From: an uncultured Lysobacter sp.
GTDB lineage: Bacteria > Pseudomonadota > Gammaproteobacteria > Xanthomonadales > Xanthomonadaceae
Reading direction: 5' to 3'
Length of the DNA: 14,725 nt
Assembly (NCBI GenBank): GCA_946479915.1
Contig: CAMLHR010000007.1
Location: forward strand, 1-14,725
Below, in pieces: positions 1 to 6,118 of this stretch (the first letter of the stretch is position 1; the number at the start of each line of letters is the position of its first letter). Below the pieces are notes generated by a model, which had not been told where the DNA came from, did no database searches, and saw only the letters and a program-made list of their open reading frames with translations. A program made the translations under genes and the position numbers.

Positions 1-18
1 GAGCAAAGCCGGACTCCG

Positions 19-71
19 CCACCTGCCCGCAACAAGCCACCTGCCCCAACAAACCACCTGCCCGCAACGAA
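19..71. repeat. Three tandem copies of a 17-18 base unit upstream of sufE
   Basis: The unit begins CCACCTGCCC and recurs at 19, 37 and 54, followed each time by a variant of GCAACAA (the middle copy lacks one G). The third copy ends directly before the GTG chosen for sufE. The sufE frame stays open through the repeat to the window edge, so the repeat could in principle be translated as a Pro/Thr/Cys-rich extension, but a copy-length change of one base would break that frame, which argues for a non-coding leader. Function unknown. Confidence 0.75.
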
Positions 72-509
72 GTGACCGACACCACCTTCCCCCTCGAATC
101 CACCCCCACCGAAGCCCAGTCCGCCATCCGCGACGAATTCGCCTTCTTCGGCGACTGGTCCGAGCGCTACCAGTACCTGATCGACCTGGGCCGCAAGCTG
201 CCGCCGTTCCCCGAGGACTGGAAGACCGACGCGAACCGCCTGCACGGCTGCCAGTCCATCGTCTGGATCGTGGCCGAGGGCGATGCGGGGCGGCTCGACT
301 TCCACGCCATCAGTGATTCGGCGATCGTCTCCGGGCTGATCTTCCTGGCGCTGCGCGTGTACTCGGGGCGTCCGGCGGCCGAGATCGCCGCGACGGAGCC
401 CGACTACATCGCGGACATCGGGTTGGCGAAGCACCTGTCGCCGACGCGCAGCAACGGCCTGGCCGCGCTGCTCGCCTTCATCCGCGAGCGCGCGAAGGCG
501 CTGGCGTGA
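72..509 (+). CDS. sufE: SufE family cysteine desulfuration protein
   Basis: SufE accepts persulfide sulfur from the cysteine desulfurase SufS and passes it to the SUF scaffold for Fe-S cluster assembly in the cytoplasm. The 145-residue product has the family layout and length (about 140): an N-terminal helix, a LIDLGRKLPPFP stretch (37-48), the NRLHGCQS loop with the sulfur-accepting Cys60, then SDSAIVSGLIFLAL (81-94) and a C-terminal LSPTRSNGL segment. The GTG at 72 is the first usable start; no clear ribosome binding site precedes it and the frame is open to the window edge, so the true start may lie elsewhere. No sufS is visible in the window; the next gene is a transporter whose start overlaps this stop. 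Family identity is secure; pairing with SufS rather than CsdA is inferred. Confidence 0.9.
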   Translation: MTDTTFPLESTPTEAQSAIRDEFAFFGDWSERYQYLIDLGRKLPPFPEDWKTDANRLHGCQSIVWIVAEGDAGRLDFHAISDSAIVSGLIFLALRVYSGRPAAEIAATEPDYIADIGLAKHLSPTRSNGLAALLAFIRERAKALA

Positions 510-1771
510 GCGAGGCACCGGGAGGACCCGCGCCCCCGGACAACCCGCTGCGCAACCGCGGGTTCCTGGGGCTGCTGTCCTACCGGATCCTGACGATCCT
601 GTCGTACCAGGTCGTCGCGGTCACCGTCGGCTGGCACGTCTACGAACTGACCCGCAATCCGTTCTCGCTGGGCCTGATCGGCCTGGCCGAGGTCATCCCC
701 TACTTCTGCACGGCGCCGTTCGCGGGCTACCTGGTGGACCACCTGCGCCGGCGGACGATCGGCATGGTCGCGTCCCTGGGCCTGGCGTTCACCGCGGCGG
801 TGCTGACCGCGATCGCGCTGGGCTGGATCTCGACCACGGCGGCCGACGGCTCGGTGCGCACCTGGCCGATCTACGCGGCCATCGCCTTCACCGGCGTGGC
901 GCGTTCGTTCCTCAGCCCGGTCTACAACGCGTTGTTCGCGCGCGTGCTGCCGCGCGCGCAGTTCCCGCGCGGCGCGGGCATCGGCAGCGTCACGTTCCAG
1001 CTCGGCCTGGTGCTGGGCCCGGCGATCGGCGGCCTGCTGATCGGCGTGGCGGGCATCGCGTCGGCGTACCTGCTGGCCACGGGCCTCGCGCTGGCCGCGG
1101 CGGTCGCGGTCGTGCGGCTGCGCGTGACGGAACCGCCGATCCTGCTGCAGCGTGCGCCGGTGTTCGAGAGCATCCGCGACGGCGTGCGCTTCGTGTTCGG
1201 GCACCAGGTCCTGCTCGGCGCGCTGGCACTGGACATGTTCGCCGTGCTGTTCGGCGGCGCGGTGTCGCTGCTGCCGGCATTCATCAAGGAGATCCTGCAT
1301 TACGGCCCGGAAGGGCTCGGCATCCTGCGCGCGGCGCCCGCGCTCGGCGCGGTGGTCGTCGGACTGTGGCTGTCGCGGCGGCCGCCCGACCGCAACGCGG
1401 GGCGCCTGCTGCTGTTCTCGGTCGCGGGCTTCGGCGCGTGCATCATCAGCTTCGGCCTGTCCACGCACTTCTGGCTCTCGGCCGCGTTCCTGCTCGGCTC
1501 GGGCCTGTGCGACGGCGTGTCGGTGGTGTTGCGCTCGACGATCATGCAGCTGGCCACGCCGGACGACATGCGCGGGCGCGTGTCGTCCATCAACGGGCTG
1601 TTCGTCGGCTCCTCGAACGAACTGGGCGCGTTCTATGCCGGTTCGATGGCGCGGCTGCTGGGCCTGGTGCCCGCGGTGGTGCTGGGCGGGTTCGTGACGA
1701 TGGGCGTGGTGGCGGTCACGGCGAAGCGGGCGCCCCGGTTGCGGCGATTACAGCTTTCCCAATTGCATTGA
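506..1771 (+). CDS. MFS transporter, EntS-like exporter family
   Basis: A 421-residue integral inner-membrane protein of the major facilitator superfamily. The predicted topology is about 11-12 hydrophobic helices; a cytoplasmic-loop motif A (G-Y-L-V-D-H-L-R-R-R, residues 74-83) follows helix 2, and GIGSVTFQLGLVLGPAIGGLL forms a typical Gly/Pro-rich helix 5 region. Length and the N-terminal LSYRILTILSYQV segment match the EntS/MFS_3 branch that exports siderophores and other small molecules, but the substrate cannot be read from sequence. The GTG start overlaps the sufE stop (GTGA), so translation is probably coupled to sufE. The last ten residues (after RAPRLRR) are polar and uninformative. 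Not recognised to a specific gene. Confidence 0.85.
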   Translation: MSEAPGGPAPPDNPLRNRGFLGLLSYRILTILSYQVVAVTVGWHVYELTRNPFSLGLIGLAEVIPYFCTAPFAGYLVDHLRRRTIGMVASLGLAFTAAVLTAIALGWISTTAADGSVRTWPIYAAIAFTGVARSFLSPVYNALFARVLPRAQFPRGAGIGSVTFQLGLVLGPAIGGLLIGVAGIASAYLLATGLALAAAVAVVRLRVTEPPILLQRAPVFESIRDGVRFVFGHQVLLGALALDMFAVLFGGAVSLLPAFIKEILHYGPEGLGILRAAPALGAVVVGLWLSRRPPDRNAGRLLLFSVAGFGACIISFGLSTHFWLSAAFLLGSGLCDGVSVVLRSTIMQLATPDDMRGRVSSINGLFVGSSNELGAFYAGSMARLLGLVPAVVLGGFVTMGVVAVTAKRAPRLRRLQLSQLH

Positions 1772-1830
1772 GCCTAGAGTGGCTCTCCGATCGCACCGGG
1801 CACACCGCATCGAATCGCGCGCGGCGCACC

Positions 1831-2232
1831 TCAGGGTGACCGCCTCGACCGCCGCAGGACAAACTTTCCACAAGCGAACCCGTAGTACGCAAGCGGCGCA
1901 ACAAGCAATGCGTTTAAGGTGGGATCGTGCTCACGTTTGCCCCAGTTAAAAAAGTAGTAAGCGATCGCGGCAATCGAGCATGCGGCCAAGACCAGAGTTG
2001 CCAGTGACAATGTTCGCTCGAAGCTTCGGCTAGACGCGAGACTGGCCAAGGACGCACTCGACTCGAACTGCCTAACCCCCTTTATCGCCATATGACCCAA
2101 GCCAATTGCCGCCGATGACACGAGCGCCACTCCTACCGCGCGTTCGTGATGTAAGACGCCCATCGCGGTGGCGATATAGCCGGTCAAGCAAGACACCCAG
2201 CACCATGAGACAAGCAGGTCGGACTTGGTCAT
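1831..2232 (-). CDS. Small hypothetical membrane protein with four predicted helices
   Basis: Not recognised. The 133-residue product starting at MTKSDLLVSW has four hydrophobic stretches (about 7-26, 32-50, 75-95 and 106-122), a Ser-rich linker (57-71) and a basic tail (RRSRRSP), so the C-terminus probably faces the cytoplasm. The frame continues upstream to 2472, but the upstream residues are not protein-like except for a possible start at 2373 or 2364; the ATG at 2232 is preferred, with a weak GAGGT about 8 bases upstream. Local GC is near 50-55% against about 70% in the flanking genes and codon use is less biased, suggesting a recently acquired or poorly conserved gene. It is convergent with the MFS gene and follows no recognisable operon partner. 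Confidence 0.55.
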   Translation of the reverse strand: MTKSDLLVSWCWVSCLTGYIATAMGVLHHERAVGVALVSSAAIGLGHMAIKGVRQFESSASLASLASSRSFERTLSLATLVLAACSIAAIAYYFFNWGKREHDPTLNALLVAPLAYYGFACGKFVLRRSRRSP

Positions 2233-2373
2233 TGCCCGACCTCGCAATCGCACGCTTGTATGTCCTCCCAGGCCTGCGCGGCTGCCATACCAGCCCCCAC
2301 GACGAAGAGTGCTTTGCCCGCAATTTTTGCTGCAGACTATCGCGAGAGCAATTCCCGCAGGGGTCATCTGCAC
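2229..2373 (-). pseudogene. Possible frameshifted small ORF upstream of the membrane protein
   Basis: A GTG at 2373 has an AAGGA eight bases upstream and opens with MQMTPAGIALAIVCSK. Reading one base forward at the A5 run (2324-2328) continues as IAGKALFVVGAGMAAAQAWE and ends in a TGA that overlaps the ATG of the membrane protein gene (ATGA at 2229-2232). The combined 47-residue peptide has a hydrophobic core and a C-terminal CDCEVGQ. Removing one A from the run restores one frame. The good ribosome binding site and the ATGA overlap are the only support; it could also be chance, or the 2373 start could serve an in-frame N-terminal extension of the downstream protein. Confidence 0.25.
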
Positions 2374-2417
2374 GCCAGCATTCCTTTCCCTTCCTGGGTA
2401 CTGCAATTGACCCACCA

Positions 2418-2451
2418 ACAAAAATGGCGCGCCCCCCGGTCGCGCCATTTT
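2418..2451 (-). terminator. Rho-independent terminator of the dksA-like gene
   Basis: A perfect 11-bp stem, AAAATGGCGCG (2421-2431) pairing with CGCGCCATTTT (2441-2451), with a 9-base loop. Read on the minus strand it follows the stop of the dksA-like gene by about 28 bases and ends in a run of five T (2424-2420). The A/T tracts on both sides mean that it could also stop transcription coming from the plus strand. Confidence 0.85.
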
Positions 2452-2479
2452 CATTCCTATCCCTGGATCCATCCTTGCC

Positions 2480-3511
2480 TCAGTCGCCCATCTGCTTCTG
2501 CAGGTGTTCCCAGCGCTCCTGCGCGTCGATGGTGCGCTCGGCGGTCAGGCGCGCCTCCAGGCGCTCCAGCCCGATCTCCTCGCCGGTGTCGGCGCAGAAG
2601 CCGTAGTCGCCGGAGTCGACGCGCTTGAGCGTGCTGTCGATCTTGCTGATCAGCTTGCGGTAGCGGTCGCGGGTGCGCAGCTCGAGCGAGTTCTCGGTTT
2701 CGCGCGTGGCGCGCTCGGCCTCGTCGCCGACGTCGCGCACCTCGTCCTTGAGGTTCTCGATGGTCTGCTTGGATTCCTCGACCAGGTCCGCGCGCCACTG
2801 CAGCAGGCGCTGGCGGAAGTACTCGAGCTGCAGCGGGTTCATGTACTCCTCGTCCGGCGACGGGCGGTAGCCCTCGGGGACGATGGGGCGACCGCTCGCC
2901 TCGTCGGTCTCGTACGGCACGACCTTCAGCTTGCCGCGCGCGACGGGCTGCTGCGGACGGGACGGCACGGCGACCGCGACCTTGCCGGTCGGGCGCTGCG
3001 GGACCGGACGCGCCGGACGCACCGGCTCGACGGCCGCCGTCTTGGACGCGGGGCGCGCGGCGGGCTTCTTGACCGCGGCGGGCTTGAGCGGGGCCTTGGC
3101 GGGACGCGACGCCGGGACGGACCTGGCGGGGGCGGCCTTCTTCGCGACCTTGGCCGGCGCTTTCTTCGGCGCGGCCTTGACGGGGGCGGCCTTCTTCGCG
3201 GCGGACTTCGCCGGCGCTGGCTTCTTCGCCGCGGCGGGCTTCTTCGCGGGGACCGCCTTCCGGGCGGGCGCGGCCTTCTTCGGCGCAGCCTTCTTCGCGA
3301 CCGGCTTCTTCGCCGCCGGCTTCTTCGCGGCCTTCGCGACGGGCTTCTTCGCGGCCTTGGCGGGGGCCTTCTTCGCGGGCGCCTTCGCCGCCTTCGCGGC
3401 GGGCTTCTTCGCGGTGGCGGCCTTCTTCGCGGCGGGTTTGCGGGCAGCGGCCTTCGCCGGCGCCTTCTTGGTGGCCTTCGCGGCCTTCTTCGCAGGTTTC
3501 TTCACTGCCAC
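2480..3511 (-). CDS. dksA: DksA/TraR-family RNA polymerase-binding protein with Lys/Ala/Pro-rich tail
   Basis: DksA proteins enter the RNA polymerase secondary channel and, with ppGpp, adjust transcription at rRNA and amino-acid promoters. The 343-residue product has two parts. Residues 1-155 are a low-complexity Lys/Ala/Pro tail of AAKKP/PAKKA repeats resembling histone H1 or AlgP. Residues 222-343 are the DksA core: EYMNPLQLEYFRQRLLQW opens the coiled coil, the tip is DEAERA (263-268, versus D-x-x-D-x-A in E. coli), then SLELRTRDR and GDYGF. Of the four zinc cysteines only Cys306 remains; the others are Thr309, Thr327 and Ala330. The GTG at 3511 is chosen because AAGGGA lies ten bases upstream and a good promoter lies before that; a second GTG two codons later is possible. 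Own promoter and terminator indicate a monocistronic unit. Could be a DksA2-like paralogue. Confidence 0.88.
   Translation of the reverse strand: MAVKKPAKKAAKATKKAPAKAAARKPAAKKAATAKKPAAKAAKAPAKKAPAKAAKKPVAKAAKKPAAKKPVAKKAAPKKAAPARKAVPAKKPAAAKKPAPAKSAAKKAAPVKAAPKKAPAKVAKKAAPARSVPASRPAKAPLKPAAVKKPAARPASKTAAVEPVRPARPVPQRPTGKVAVAVPSRPQQPVARGKLKVVPYETDEASGRPIVPEGYRPSPDEEYMNPLQLEYFRQRLLQWRADLVEESKQTIENLKDEVRDVGDEAERATRETENSLELRTRDRYRKLISKIDSTLKRVDSGDYGFCADTGEEIGLERLEARLTAERTIDAQERWEHLQKQMGD
3050..3505 (-). repeat. Low-complexity coding repeat (PAKKA/AAKKP tail)
   Basis: On the plus strand this stretch is built from recurring GCCTTCTTCGC and GGCTTCTTCGCGGC words, encoding the Lys/Ala/Pro tail of the DksA-like protein. 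The unit is irregular, in multiples of three, so copy changes would keep the frame. The same bias creates long open frames on the opposite strand that are not genes. Confidence 0.7.
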
Positions 3512-3534
3512 GAGCGATATGTCCCTTCGTTCCC

Positions 3535-3562
3535 TTGAGGCGGGAAAGCGCGCTGTTATACC
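3535..3562 (+). promoter_or_regulatory. Candidate promoter of the yidD operon
   Basis: TTGAGG (3535-3540) is followed after 16 bases by TATACC (3557-3562). Transcription would start near 3569, about 75 bases before yidD. The central TATA (3557-3560) is shared with the -10 box of the opposing dksA-like promoter, so only one polymerase could occupy the site at a time. Confidence 0.45.
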
Positions 3563-3583
3563 CTGCCCGGCATACCGCGGCAA
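3555..3583 (-). promoter_or_regulatory. Sigma-70 type promoter of the dksA-like gene
   Basis: On the minus strand TTGCCG (3583-3578) is separated by exactly 17 bases from TATAAC (3560-3555). Transcription would begin near 3548, giving a leader of about 37 bases before the GTG at 3511. It is the best-formed promoter seen in the window. Its -10 box overlaps that of a promoter facing the other way. Confidence 0.7.
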
Positions 3584-3643
3584 CCGTGGCGAGGCTTTCA
3601 AACGCCGCACGCCCCGCCACGCCCGCCGCATTCAGGCCGAGGG

Positions 3644-3922
3644 ATGTTCGAGCGCCCGCTGATCGCCCTGCTGCGCGCCTATAAACGCTGGCTGAGCCCG
3701 CTGCTCGGGCCCCGCTGCAGGTTCGTCCCGAGTTGCTCGGAATACGCCATGCAGGCGATCGCGCTGCATGGCGCCGCCCGTGGCGGCTGGCTCGCGGCGC
3801 GGCGCGTCGCGCGCTGCCACCCCTTGCACCCGGGCGGGCACGATCCGGTGCCCGGGGCCCCGGTCCCGTCGCTCGACCCTGTTCCCGAACCCACCCCACC
3901 GAAAGGACGCCAGGACCCATGA
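3644..3922 (+). CDS. yidD: YidD membrane protein insertion efficiency factor
   Basis: YidD is a small membrane-associated protein that helps YidC insert inner-membrane proteins. The 92-residue product shows the family signature: an amphipathic N-terminal helix with [11 protein letters not shown] (12-22), [11 protein letters not shown] (Cys25, Cys31), and [14 protein letters not shown] (57-70). The tail after residue 70 is Pro-rich and variable, as is usual. ATG at 3644 follows a GAGGG four bases upstream, rather close for a ribosome binding site. In many bacteria yidD sits beside rnpA and yidC; here it has been separated from them and leads a unit with a dihydroorotase gene, whose ATG overlaps the yidD stop (ATGA). 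Identity is secure. Confidence 0.93.
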   Translation: MFERPLIALLRAYKRWLSPLLGPRCRFVPSCSEYAMQAIALHGAARGGWLAARRVARCHPLHPGGHDPVPGAPVPSLDPVPEPTPPKGRQDP

Positions 3923-5274
3923 CCTCCACGCCGACGCTGATCGTCAACGCCCGCCTGGTGAACGAAGGCCGCGAGTTCGACGGAGACCTGCGCATCGCCG
4001 ACGGGCGCATCGCCGACATCGGCCCCGGCCTGCAGGCGCGCGACGGCGAACACGTGGTGGATGCGGCGGGTCGCCGCCTGCTGCCGGGGATGATCGACGA
4101 CCAGGTGCACTTCCGCGAGCCGGGCATGGAGCACAAGGCCGACATGGCCACCGAGTCCGCGGCGGCGGTGGCCGGCGGCATCACCAGCTTCATGGACATG
4201 CCCAACACCAGCCCGCCGACGCTCGACCGCGCCGCGCTCGACGACAAGTACCGGCGTGCCGCGGGCCGCGTGTGGGGCAACCACGCCTTCTACATGGGCG
4301 CGAGCAACGACAACATCGAGGCCATCCGCGCCATCGACCCGAAGACCACGCCGGGGCTGAAGGTCTTCATGGGCGCGTCCACCGGCAACATGCTGGTGGA
4401 CGACCCCGGGACGCTGGACGCCATCTTCCGCGACGCCCCGGTGCCGATCATCACGCACTGCGAGGACACGCCGATGATCGAGGCGACCCTCGCGCAATAC
4501 CGGGCGAAGTACGGCGACGACATCCCGCCCGAGTGCCACCCGGACATCCGCTCGCGCGAGGCCTGCATCAAGTCCACCCGCCTGGCGCTCGAGCTGGCGC
4601 GCCGCCATGGGACGCGCCTGCACGTGCTGCACATCTCCACCGCGGACGAGCTGGCGCTGTTCGAGCGCGGCCCGCTGGTGGACGGCGACGGGAAGCTGCG
4701 CAAGCGCATCACCGCCGAGACCTGCATCCACTTCACCCGCTTCGACCGCAGCGACTACGCGCGGCTCGGGCACCTCATCAAGTGCAACCCGGCGATCAAG
4801 GAACGGTCCGACCGCGAGGCCATCGTGCGCGCGCTCGCGGACGACGTGCTCGATGTGCTGGCCACCGACCACGCGCCGCACACCTGGGAGGAGAAGCACC
4901 AGCCCTACACGCGAGCGCCGTCCGGGTTGCCGCTCGTGCAGGACGCCCTGCGCGCCGCGCTGGAGCTGGTGCACGAGGGGCTGCTGACGACAGCGCAGGT
5001 GGTGCAGAAATTCGCGCACGCGCCGGCGCAGCTGTTCGACGTGGCCGGGCGCGGGTTCCTGCGCGAGGGGTACCACGCGGACCTGGTGCTCGTGGACGAC
5101 ACGCCGGCGACCGTGCGCCGCGAGGACGTGTTGTCCAAGTGCGGCTGGTCGCCGTTCCAGGGCACGACCTTCCACTCGCGCATCGCGTCCACCTGGGTCA
5201 ACGGGCGGCAGGTGTGGGACGGCGACAAGCTGCTCGGCAAGGCCGACGGCCAGCGCCTGCAGTTCAGCCGATGA
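3919..5274 (+). CDS. pyrC: Dihydroorotase (class I-like amidohydrolase)
   Basis: Dihydroorotase interconverts carbamoyl aspartate and dihydroorotate in pyrimidine synthesis, in the cytoplasm. The 451-residue product has the cyclic amidohydrolase fold: N-terminal beta-sandwich strand (LIVNARLV), the metal segment [11 protein letters not shown] (59-69), [14 protein letters not shown] (146-159) with Lys148 as the likely carboxylated bridging lysine, THCED (His180), LHISTADE (His238) and ATDHAPHT (Asp317). The first histidine of the usual H-x-H pair is Gln62; this [10 protein letters not shown] form is, to my knowledge, shared by the Xanthomonas and Bacteroidetes dihydroorotase branch, so it is a lineage trait rather than damage. 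ATG at 3919 overlaps the yidD stop, and its own stop overlaps the M23 peptidase start. An allantoinase or hydantoinase is the main alternative. Confidence 0.88.
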   Translation: MTSTPTLIVNARLVNEGREFDGDLRIADGRIADIGPGLQARDGEHVVDAAGRRLLPGMIDDQVHFREPGMEHKADMATESAAAVAGGITSFMDMPNTSPPTLDRAALDDKYRRAAGRVWGNHAFYMGASNDNIEAIRAIDPKTTPGLKVFMGASTGNMLVDDPGTLDAIFRDAPVPIITHCEDTPMIEATLAQYRAKYGDDIPPECHPDIRSREACIKSTRLALELARRHGTRLHVLHISTADELALFERGPLVDGDGKLRKRITAETCIHFTRFDRSDYARLGHLIKCNPAIKERSDREAIVRALADDVLDVLATDHAPHTWEEKHQPYTRAPSGLPLVQDALRAALELVHEGLLTTAQVVQKFAHAPAQLFDVAGRGFLREGYHADLVLVDDTPATVRREDVLSKCGWSPFQGTTFHSRIASTWVNGRQVWDGDKLLGKADGQRLQFSR

Positions 5275-6092
5275 AGCACTTGCCCCGCCTCCCTGTGGGA
5301 GCCGCTTCAGCGGCGATGCTCCTCGCCTTCGCCGCTGGAGCGGCTCCCACGCAGGACGTGCCCGACACCGTGCAGCAGGGCGCGCTCGTCGTCGCCTGCG
5401 TGGAGCCCGGCAGCCAGGTGCAGGTCGGCGGGCGCGCCGTGCGCGTGGATGCGGACGGCACGTTCGTGTTCGGCGTGGCGCGCGACGCGGAGGGCCGGGT
5501 GCCGGTGAAGGTCACCGCGCCGGACGGCACGGTGGCCTGGGACAGCCCGGTCGTGACGCCGCGCGAATGGGACATCGAGGTGATCGATGGCGTCCCGCCC
5601 GCCACGGTGGAGCCGCCGCCCGAGGTCGCCGAGCGAATCGCGCGCGAGGCCGCGGCGGTCGCCAGCGCGCGCACCCGCGACGACGCGCGCGCGGGATACC
5701 GGCAGGCGTTCCAGTGGCCCGTGCGCGGGCGGATCAGCGGGCGCTTCGGCAGCGGCCGCGTGTACAACGGCCGCCCGGGCGGCGGGCATTCGGGCATGGA
5801 CATCGCGGCGCCCGCGGGCACCCCTGTGCTGGCGCCGGCCAGCGGCGTGGTCACGCTCGCCGACGACCTCTACATCACCGGCGGCACCGTGCTGCTCGAC
5901 CACGGCCACGGCGTGAGTTCGAACTTCCTGCACCTCTCGCGGATCGACGTCGCGGTCGGCGACACCGTCGAACAGGGCGACGTGATCGGACTGGTCGGCG
6001 CCACCGGTCGCGCCACCGGCCCGCACCTCCACTGGCGCATGAACTGGTTCGACGTGCGGGTGGATCCGTTGCTGGTGCTGGATCGACCCTGA
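5271..6092 (+). CDS. Secreted M23 (LytM-type) peptidoglycan endopeptidase
   Basis: M23 metallopeptidases cut peptide cross-links in peptidoglycan or, when degenerate, regulate amidases. The 273-residue product begins with a signal peptide (about 1-24, basic MKHLPRLP then a hydrophobic core ending AGAA), so it is probably periplasmic. Residues 34-107 look like a small beta domain (GSQVQVGGRAVRVDADGTF), 116-146 an Arg/Ala/Glu-rich helix, and 150-270 the peptidase: RISGRFGSGR, GGGHSGMDIAAPAGTPV with zinc ligands His173 and Asp177, FLHLS (His221), and GPHLHWRM with His252 and zinc ligand His254. All catalytic residues are present, so it should be active. The start overlaps the dihydroorotase stop (ATGA). 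Oddly, codons 9-26, the signal peptide core, coincide with a pair of REP-like palindromes. Confidence 0.9.
   Translation: MKHLPRLPVGAASAAMLLAFAAGAAPTQDVPDTVQQGALVVACVEPGSQVQVGGRAVRVDADGTFVFGVARDAEGRVPVKVTAPDGTVAWDSPVVTPREWDIEVIDGVPPATVEPPPEVAERIAREAAAVASARTRDDARAGYRQAFQWPVRGRISGRFGSGRVYNGRPGGGHSGMDIAAPAGTPVLAPASGVVTLADDLYITGGTVLLDHGHGVSSNFLHLSRIDVAVGDTVEQGDVIGLVGATGRATGPHLHWRMNWFDVRVDPLLVLDRP
5295..5350. repeat. Inverted pair of REP-like palindromes inside the M23 signal peptide
   Basis: The left copy (5295-5316) starts GTGGGAGCCGCTTCAGCGGC and the right copy (5329-5350) is its reverse complement with one mismatch out of 22; 12 bases lie between. Each copy has its own 6-bp hairpin (GCCGCT/AGCGGC). 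This is the layout of a bacterial interspersed mosaic element: two REPs facing each other. It is in frame and encodes VGAASAAMLLAFAAGAAP. A third copy lies at 6097-6118. Confidence 0.85.
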
Positions 6093-6096
6093 CTGA

Positions 6097-6118
6097 TCGC
6101 CGCTGAAGCGGCTCCTAC
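6097..6118 (-). repeat. Single REP-like palindrome between the M23 gene and folE2
   Basis: Read on the minus strand it begins GTAGGAGCCGCTTCAGCGGC, one base different from the left copy in the M23 gene, and has the GTAG head described for Stenotrophomonas and related REP families. It starts five bases after the M23 stop, and the TAG of its GTAG head is the stop codon of folE2. The hairpin may act as a 3' end for both convergent transcripts. Confidence 0.8.

Noticed and set aside
404..1468. 354-residue open frame on the minus strand opposite the MFS gene
   Set aside because: Arg/Gln/Ala-rich low-complexity translation, antisense to a clear transporter; a product of high GC in third codon positions.
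2421..2451. Palindrome considered as a phage attachment or transposon end next to the low-GC patch
   Set aside because: The T-run and position after the dksA-like stop fit an intrinsic terminator, and no matching copy is seen at the other edge of the patch.
3050..3505. TTCTTCGC-rich repeat considered as a CRISPR or satellite array
   Set aside because: Spacing is irregular, there are no unique spacers, and it is in frame with the Lys/Ala/Pro tail.
2504..3538. Long plus-strand frames opposite the dksA-like gene, including a Leu/Gly/Arg-rich 344-residue one and an Ala/Phe/Gly-rich one at 2883-3662
   Set aside because: They mirror the Lys/Ala/Pro repeat. The minus-strand gene has promoter, ribosome binding site, terminator and a conserved domain.
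3919..3960. Gln in place of His in the dihydroorotase metal motif as a sign of inactivation
   Set aside because: The [10 protein letters not shown] form is, from memory, usual in this branch of the family, and all other ligands and the bridging Lys are present.
3679..5175. 498-residue minus-strand frame opposite the dihydroorotase gene
   Set aside because: His/Arg/Val-rich translation with no family resemblance, antisense to a conserved enzyme.
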